This document shows positions 19,481-24,800 of a DNA stretch of 24,800 bases, one piece after another. Numbering within the stretch: position 1 is the stretch's first letter; each line of letters begins with the position of its first letter. The translations under genes and the position numbers were made by a program. The stretch is from Nemertoderma westbladi (Eukaryota; Xenacoelomorpha; Nemertodermatida; Nemertodermatidae): NCBI GenBank assembly GCA_032718475.1, contig JAUCBJ010006040.1, positions 1 to 24,800 on the forward strand. The letters run 5' to 3'. The notes below the pieces were generated by a model. That model worked only from the letters and a program-made list of their open reading frames with translations, did not search any database and was not told where the DNA came from.

Positions 19481-19713
19481 TACTTTACCGTGAACAGTAC
19501 TTTACGTTTTGCTGGCTATTAAGGTTATGTGAACCGCCAGGTTCTGTGCACAATACTACTTCATGAACCTGATTCATACAGAACCGTGTTTTGATTTAAG
19601 TTATTTCCCATTGCAGTTTTAATTAAGTCAGTATGGGATGGTTCTCAAATATTTACAGTATGTCCAATACAAAACATTCGTGAATATTCTTGTCATAAAT
19701 TCGTCTCGAACCG
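19481..19713. other. Spacer, no gene seen
   Basis: Short inverted words built on GTAAAGT/ACTTTAC occur near 19470-19506, similar to those near 2648-2757. Nothing else is recognised before the 14-bp array begins. Confidence 0.5.
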
Positions 19714-20732
19714 CCACCATACTTTCTCCACCATACTTTCTCCACCATACTTTATCCACCATACTTTCTCCACCATACTTTCTCCACTATACTTTCTCCA
19801 CCATACTTTCTCCACCATACTTTCTCCACCATACGTTCTCCACCATACTTTCTACTTTCTCCACCATACTTTCTCCACCATACTTTCTCCACCATACTTT
19901 CTCCACCATACTTTCTCCACCATACTTTCTACTTTTTCCACCATACTTTCTCCACCATACTTTCTACTTTCTCCACCATACTTTCTCCACCATACTTTCT
20001 CCACCATACTTTCTCCACCATACTTTCTACTTTCTCCACCATACTTTCTCCACCATACTTTCTACTTTCTCCACCATACTTTATCCACCATACTTTCTCC
20101 ACCATACTTTCTCCACCATACTTTCTACTTTCTCCACCATACTTTCTCCACCATACTTTCTACTTTCTCCACCATACTTTATCCACCATACTTTCTACTT
20201 TCTCCACCATACTTTCTACTTTCTCCACCATACTTTCTCCACCATACTTTCTCCACCATACTTTCTCCACCATACTTTCTCCACCATACTTTTTCCACCA
20301 TACTTTCTCCACCATACTTTCTCAACCATACTTTCTCCACCATACTTTCTCCACCATACTTTCTCCACCATACTTTCTACTTTCTCCACCATACTTTCTC
20401 CACCATACTTTCTACTTTCTCCACCATACTTTCTCCACCATACTTTCTCCACCATACTTTCTCAACCATACTTTCTCCACCATACTTTCTCCACCATACT
20501 TTCTCCACCATACTTTCTCCACCATACTTTCTCCACCATACTTTCTCCACCATACTTTCTCCACCATACTTTCTCCACCATACTTTCTCCACCATACTTT
20601 CTCCACCATACTTTCTCCACCATACTTTCTCAACCATACTTTCTCCACCATACTTTCTCCACCATACTTTCTCCACCATACTTTCTCCACCATACTTTCT
20701 CCACCATACTTTACTACCATACTTTACTACCA
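19714..20732. repeat. Minisatellite, 14-bp unit CCACCATACTTTCT with 21-bp variants
   Basis: About 1.0 kb of tandem CCACCATACTTTCT units. At irregular places a 21-bp form occurs, made by adding ACTTTCT, a copy of the unit's own end. Single-base variants (TTTATCC, TTTTTCC, CTCAACC) recur in several places. The + strand of the array is almost free of G, and I found only one, at 19835. The 372-codon frame across it on the + strand and frames of 79-118 codons on the - strand arise because three units make 42 bases without stops. They are not genes. Confidence 0.96.
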
Positions 20733-21880
20733 CACCTTCCCTTCATTCTGAGATAAACTTCTTCTACATATTGAAATTATCAAACTATACAATCGAACTC
20801 CAATAAATCACTTGAGTTGTATTTTACATCACAGGTTAGTTTTGTACTGTTTACTGTATTGTAAATAATAAAATAAATCTACCACGAACATAAAACTTGC
20901 AATAAATTACAACAAAACCTATTGAGTACAACTCAATAAATTACTGTATAACTGTTCTCTGCCTGCATTACCACCAATGAGTTCCATATTTATTTCTACT
21001 TAATACAACATATGTTACCTATGAATAAAACCTATTTCTGTACCTTATAAGTATACCTTATTTATATCAATTACATTACCAAGTTCCTTAATCATTGATA
21101 ATCACAATGGACAAATCATAATACACACACACATTTTTTTTCGCAAAATTTATATATTTTCCAATTTATTTATTATTATAAATTTATAAAGCTTTCAAAC
21201 TCCAAAAACTTTTGGAGAATATTAATTATTAATGAAAAAGAACAAGAATGCTACTTAGTATTAAAATATAATATCTAATGTAAGAACCGGCCCAACCTCC
21301 ACAGTGTCAACCCATATCCTTAACTAAATCTACATAATTATCAATATAAATTTATCCAGCAAAACATCCGAGCAAAACTTATCATCGAGCCAAGTTTCAG
21401 AGATTGTTAAAAATGTCGGATTGGATTAGGCGATTGATTTTATCGAATTCGAAACTTTTTGATGCAGACCTCAGGCCTTTAACCCTTTCCGGCCGACTGT
21501 ATATTTTTGTATACACTGAATTTATTTCACTACGGATTGCATAATTTTAACTAATTATAGTTGGTTTCATCCAATTGTGGCACTATCACACTTCCTTTAT
21601 TTATAAATTACCGATTCTGATTGGATAATTGTAGTAGAAGGCTTCAATGAACGATTTTAGATGCCGTGTTTTCAGGTATTGACATGATGACTACCTGGTA
21701 TAGGAAAGATGGTTATTTAACGGCTTTAGCAAAGCGATATTGAGAATTTTGATTGGGTATTCCAAAGATGGATTTTCCAATGAGATAATAATATTTCCAG
21801 GATAAACTTTACAGTACATGTAGGCTGGTAGTGTTATTGATAAACCACTGTATACATTTGTCTACGTTAGGTTTATAAAG
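20733..21880. other. AT-rich DNA, no gene seen
   Basis: No open frame with domain-like content, RNA gene or long repeat was recognised in this 1.1-kb stretch. The words AATAAATCAC, AATAAATTAC and TTGAGT with ACTCAAT appear several times between 20800 and 20945, without a clear unit. Confidence 0.5.
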
Positions 21881-22759
21881 TTGGGGAGTAGAAGTGGTGC
21901 AGCCACAGTTGTGGAGTAGATGTGGTGCAGCACCGTTGGGGAGTAGATATGATTCAGCCACCGTTTGGGTGATTTGGTGCATCCACCATTGGGGTGTACG
22001 CCTAGATGTGGTGCAGCCACCATATGGGAGTCGATGTGTGACCATTGGGGTGTAGATGTGGCGCAGCCACCATGGGGAGTAGATGTTGACCATAGGGTAG
22101 TAAAGGTGATGCAGCCACCATTGTGGATAGATGTGGTGCAGTCACCATTGGGGAGTAGATGTGGAACAGCCTCCATTGTGGAGTAGATGTGGCGTAGCCA
22201 CCATAGGGGAGTAGATGTTGACCATTGGGCCTTGGGAGTAGATGTGATGCAGCCACTATTGGGGAGTAGATGTGGCGCAGTCACCATTGGGCCTTGGGAG
22301 TAGATGTGATGCAGCCACTAATGGGGAGTAGATGTGGCGCAGTCACCATTGGGGAGTAAATCTGGCGCACCCACCATTAGGGAGTAGATGTGATGCAGCC
22401 ACTATTTGGGAGTAGATGTGGCGCAGTCACCATTGGGCCTTGGGAGTAGATGTGATGCAGCCACTAATGGGGAGTCGATGTGGCGCAGTCACCATTGGGG
22501 AGTAAATCTGGCGCACCCACCATTGATGAGTAGATGTGGTGCAGCTACCATTGGGGAGTAGATGCTGACCATTGATGAGTAGATGTGATGCAGCCACCAT
22601 AGTGAAGTAGATGCTGACCATTAATGAGTAGATGTGGTGTAGCCACCATATGGAGTAGATGTTTACCATTGGGCCTTGGGAGTAGATGTGTTTCAGCCAC
22701 CATTGCGGAGTAGATGTGGTGCAGCCACCGCTGGGGAGTAGATGTTGTACACCCACAGT
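21881..22759. repeat. Minisatellite, 28-bp unit, about 31 copies with a higher-order repeat
   Basis: Units of about 28 bp follow the pattern GGGGAGTAGATGTGG then YGCAGCCACCATT, much more diverged than in the other two arrays. Some units are shortened (GTAGATGTTGACCATT forms). The spacer word GGGCCTTGGGAGTAG occurs at 22227, 22289, 22435 and 22671. The block beginning at 22289 is repeated 146 bp later at 22435 with few changes, so a segment of about five units was duplicated as a whole. The - strand frames of 84-141 codons are repeat by-products (they read as repeats of YSPMV and HLLPNG type) and are not called as genes. Confidence 0.93.
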
Positions 22760-23049
22760 AAACAGGCAGGGCAGATAGACATACAAACAATTGAAAAAAG
22801 TCAGTCGATACTGTTTTTTTCAAACTTGAACAAAACTGACAGAAAAAAACCTCCACTGTATAATTCTTCATTTTAAGTTTTTTTGTCGCACTGTGTTGCT
22901 TTTAAACAACGTGTGTTGTGAAAACACACAAAATTATAAAATTTTGGCATTTTGGTAAATTTCACAGTATTGACAGGTTTTTATTACCAAAAAACATAAT
23001 TTAAGTTTTTTTAATTAAAATTGCCTGCTCGTTGTATGCTTGTTTATTC

Positions 23050-23081
<32 letters not shown>

Positions 23082-23312
23082 ATATACTTACTATACGATG
23101 TATGTATGACAATCTAGAGTTCGTATACAAAAGTATACATTGGGAACATGTTTCATATACCTAACGTATACTTTTGTATTCAATAAAAAAAAAAAAACAT
23201 TGGAAATAATTTTTTGAAAATTTTTTCATCGAAAATTATTATTTGGTGTATAATTAACCCATTAACAAGACCAACCAATTTTTTTTCCTAAATTAAATTA
23301 ATTCAGACCTAC
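22760..23312. other. AT-rich DNA with microsatellites, no gene seen
   Basis: Contains a compound (TA)n(GA)n run at about 23051-23081 and an inverted pair of GTATACAAAAGTATAC and GTATACTTTTGT words around 23125-23180. Poly-A and poly-T rich stretches also occur. No gene is supported. Confidence 0.55.
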
Positions 23313-23350
23313 TACTACTAGGATCGGCATGCTGCATTGCAGCTGCATTT

Positions 23351-23789
23351 TTAAGAATGCTGTGCCGGCTTGTCAACAAAATTGCACCGCCACAACTCCC
23401 TATCACCCATGACATTTGCTAGATCATCCGCATCTTTAAGGCCAGTGTCCTTTACGATGCGTCTCAAGAAAGTCATGGGCTGTCCACCATGCTTATTCAC
23501 TCCATGAGGCTGCCAAAGTACAAGATTATGCACTGGCTGGTCCTCACGGCGAAAGCAATGTCCTGCAAAGCGGAGGCGATTTTGTTCTAGTGTCAAGCTG
23601 GGGGGAACCAATGAGACACCTCCAATCTTATATAGTGTCTGGTTGGATATGTTTGCAATGTACTTGACACAATGTACCCGGCGTAGCATTCTTGTGAATG
23701 TGCCATCCAGAGATTTGGTGTCCTCAGCAGTTAGAGCCCAGCATGGACTCCCATAGAGGAGTACTAGAACTACTGCTGCTCTAAATAAT
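23351..23789 (-). pseudogene. LINE reverse transcriptase C-terminal region, left arm, 5' truncated
   Basis: LINE ORF2 proteins nick DNA and copy their own RNA in place. Only the region after the RT palm is present. It starts in LYGSPCWALT (the conserved Tyr-Gly and Trp after the RT domain), continues through TRMLRRVHC and LRFAGHCFRRED, and ends with a DRELW motif before the stop at 23351. The open stretch is about 145 codons, of which the last 112 follow an internal Met. No catalytic residues of RT or endonuclease remain, so it is a dead fragment. The clade is uncertain. Confidence 0.82.
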
Positions 23790-23883
23790 CGGACATAAAT
23801 AATCTACATAGCATGTAGACTTACATTAATGTCACGCAGGAGTTAAGAATTCTTACTGATCCATTAATCAGCTCAGGAGATGC

Positions 23884-24339
23884 TTGTATACTGAGGACCA
23901 ATTATTTAGAGCAGCAGTAGTTCCAGTACTCCTCTATGGGTGTCCATGCTGGGCACTAACTGCTGAGGACACCAAATTTCTGGATGGCACATTCACAAGA
24001 ATGCTACGCCGGGTTCATTGTGTCAAGTACATTGCAAACATATCCAACCAGACACTATATAACATTGGAGGTGTCTCATTGGTTCCCCCAAGCTTGACAC
24101 TAGAACAAAATCACCTCCGCTTTGCAGGACATTGCTTTCGCCGTGAGGACCAGCCAGTGCATAATCTTGTACTTTGGCAGCCTCATGGAGTGAATAAGCA
24201 TGGTGGACAGCCTATGACTTTCTTGAGACGCATCTTAAAGGACACTGGCCTTGAAGATGCGGATGATCTAGCAAATGTCATGGGTGATAGGGAGTTGTGG
24301 TGGTGCAATTTTGTCGATAAGCCGGCCCAGCATTCTTAA
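23884..24339 (+). pseudogene. LINE reverse transcriptase C-terminal region, right arm, 5' truncated
   Basis: The same region as in the left arm, read on the + strand for 151 codons to the stop at 24337-24339. Motifs: VLLYGCPCWALT near residue 20, FTRMLRRVHC near 40, LRFAGHCFRRED near 80, and DRELW about 20 residues from the end. The first codons lie in the spacer and are not LINE sequence, so the ATG at 23884 is only a chance start. It differs from the left arm by a handful of residues (for example Asn/Lys in LYNIGG and Trp/Arg in WWCNF) and has no stops. Frame preservation in both arms suggests a young duplication. Confidence 0.82.
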
Positions 24340-24377
24340 AAATGCAGCTGCAATGCAGCATGTCGATCCTAGTAGTA

Positions 24378-24800
24378 AAAATACTGGAGCAACACTAGTG
24401 CAGTGAGTGAATAGCCCATACAATCAGAACCACCTTTGGAAACTTCCTAGCTTTTTCTTCGAGAATATTAGATGTGGCAAAGCCTTCACAATATAGGCTC
24501 CCTGATGCCCAGTGTTTCGGCGAGAAAGGTCATTAGGAAAGGGACTCACAGAAATTCTGGCCGCTCTCTCTCTCCTCTAGGGGGTAAATCAGGTTGCCCG
24601 TCAAAAGATAACTCACAGAAAATACATAATGCCAAACGTTAGTACCAAATCATTTCAGAACTAATTTGCACCTATGGCCACATGATACAACATTAGTAAT
24701 GAGATGCTACTATTTTTAGACTGATGATTCCCATTTGTTATATCATTGATATTTTAGGTAATTTTATTTAATTTGACAAATATGTTATTATGGGCTCAAC
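24378..24800. other. Right edge of the window, no gene seen
   Basis: No open frame, repeat array or RNA gene is recognised. The sequence is not obviously LINE-derived beyond 24377. Confidence 0.5.

Larger units (their letters stand above)
23313..24377. repeat. Inverted duplication of a LINE 3' end, 480-bp arms, 105-bp spacer
   Basis: 23313-23792 is the reverse complement of 23898-24377 with scattered mismatches, about 95% identity by eye, and a spacer at 23793-23897. Each arm carries the same C-terminal LINE coding segment and a short 3' tail, with 5' ends facing each other. Both arms stop at exactly the same place at the inner side (sequence TAAATAAT with ATTATTTA) and at the outer side (TACTACTA with TAGTAGTA), so one arm was probably copied from the other. 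Confidence 0.92.

Noticed and set aside
19638-20756. 372-codon frame and opposite-strand frames over the 14-bp array
   Set aside because: Stop-free by the composition of the 14-bp unit. No non-repeat coding sequence is attached.
335-22759. CRISPR array among the tandem repeats
   Set aside because: There are no unique spacers between repeats and no cas genes, and the genome is eukaryotic. All three are head-to-tail minisatellites.
21809-22871. Several 70-140 codon frames in the 28-bp array
   Set aside because: Repeat by-products overlapping in multiple frames.

Overview
This window is repeat-dominated DNA from an animal genome, most likely a marine invertebrate. That assignment rests only on the mix of elements: a BEL/Pao LTR retrotransposon, a Penelope-like element with a GIY-YIG domain and a hammerhead-type ribozyme, a LINE tail, a SINE-like unit, long minisatellites and foldback sequences. 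No species marker is visible. I found no host protein gene, tRNA, rRNA, bacterial operon or CRISPR array.

Layout. 335-2458 is a minisatellite of about 64 units of 33 bp. 2471-4990 is AT-rich DNA with a MITE-like unit (2778-3265), a 31-bp-arm hairpin (3642-3727) and a poly-C tract. From about 4990 a degenerate, 5'-truncated Penelope-like element (PLE) reads on the + strand into a GIY-YIG domain. At 5747 the PLE is interrupted by a 12.5-kb BEL/Pao element (5748-18296, coding on the - strand). The BEL/Pao element has about 2-kb LTRs and the 5-bp target duplication GTTGT. The PLE frame resumes at 18302, ends at 18427, and is followed by its 3' region with a hammerhead-like fold (18819-18858). 19212-19480 looks like a tRNA-derived SINE on the - strand. 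19714-20732 is a 14-bp minisatellite almost free of G. 21881-22759 is a 28-bp minisatellite. 23313-24377 is an inverted duplication of a LINE 3' coding end (two 480-bp arms, 105-bp spacer).

The BEL/Pao body. In its own direction it has a 5' LTR, a 0.9-kb leader, a coiled-coil gag-like frame with one internal stop, and an abrupt join to the end of the RT region and RNase H. A degenerate linker, an integrase core and 3.8 kb of mostly non-coding DNA follow. The 3.8-kb part contains a 518-bp near-perfect foldback. The aspartic protease and most of the reverse transcriptase are absent. The LTRs differ by only about 2-3%, so this copy looks like an already defective element mobilised recently by proteins supplied in trans (inference).

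The most noteworthy points are the readable nesting of BEL/Pao inside a PLE endonuclease frame, the PLE ribozyme with a loopless palindromic stem III, the gag to RNase H junction, and two long inverted structures able to form double-stranded RNA. I did not find a convincing new multi-gene system.
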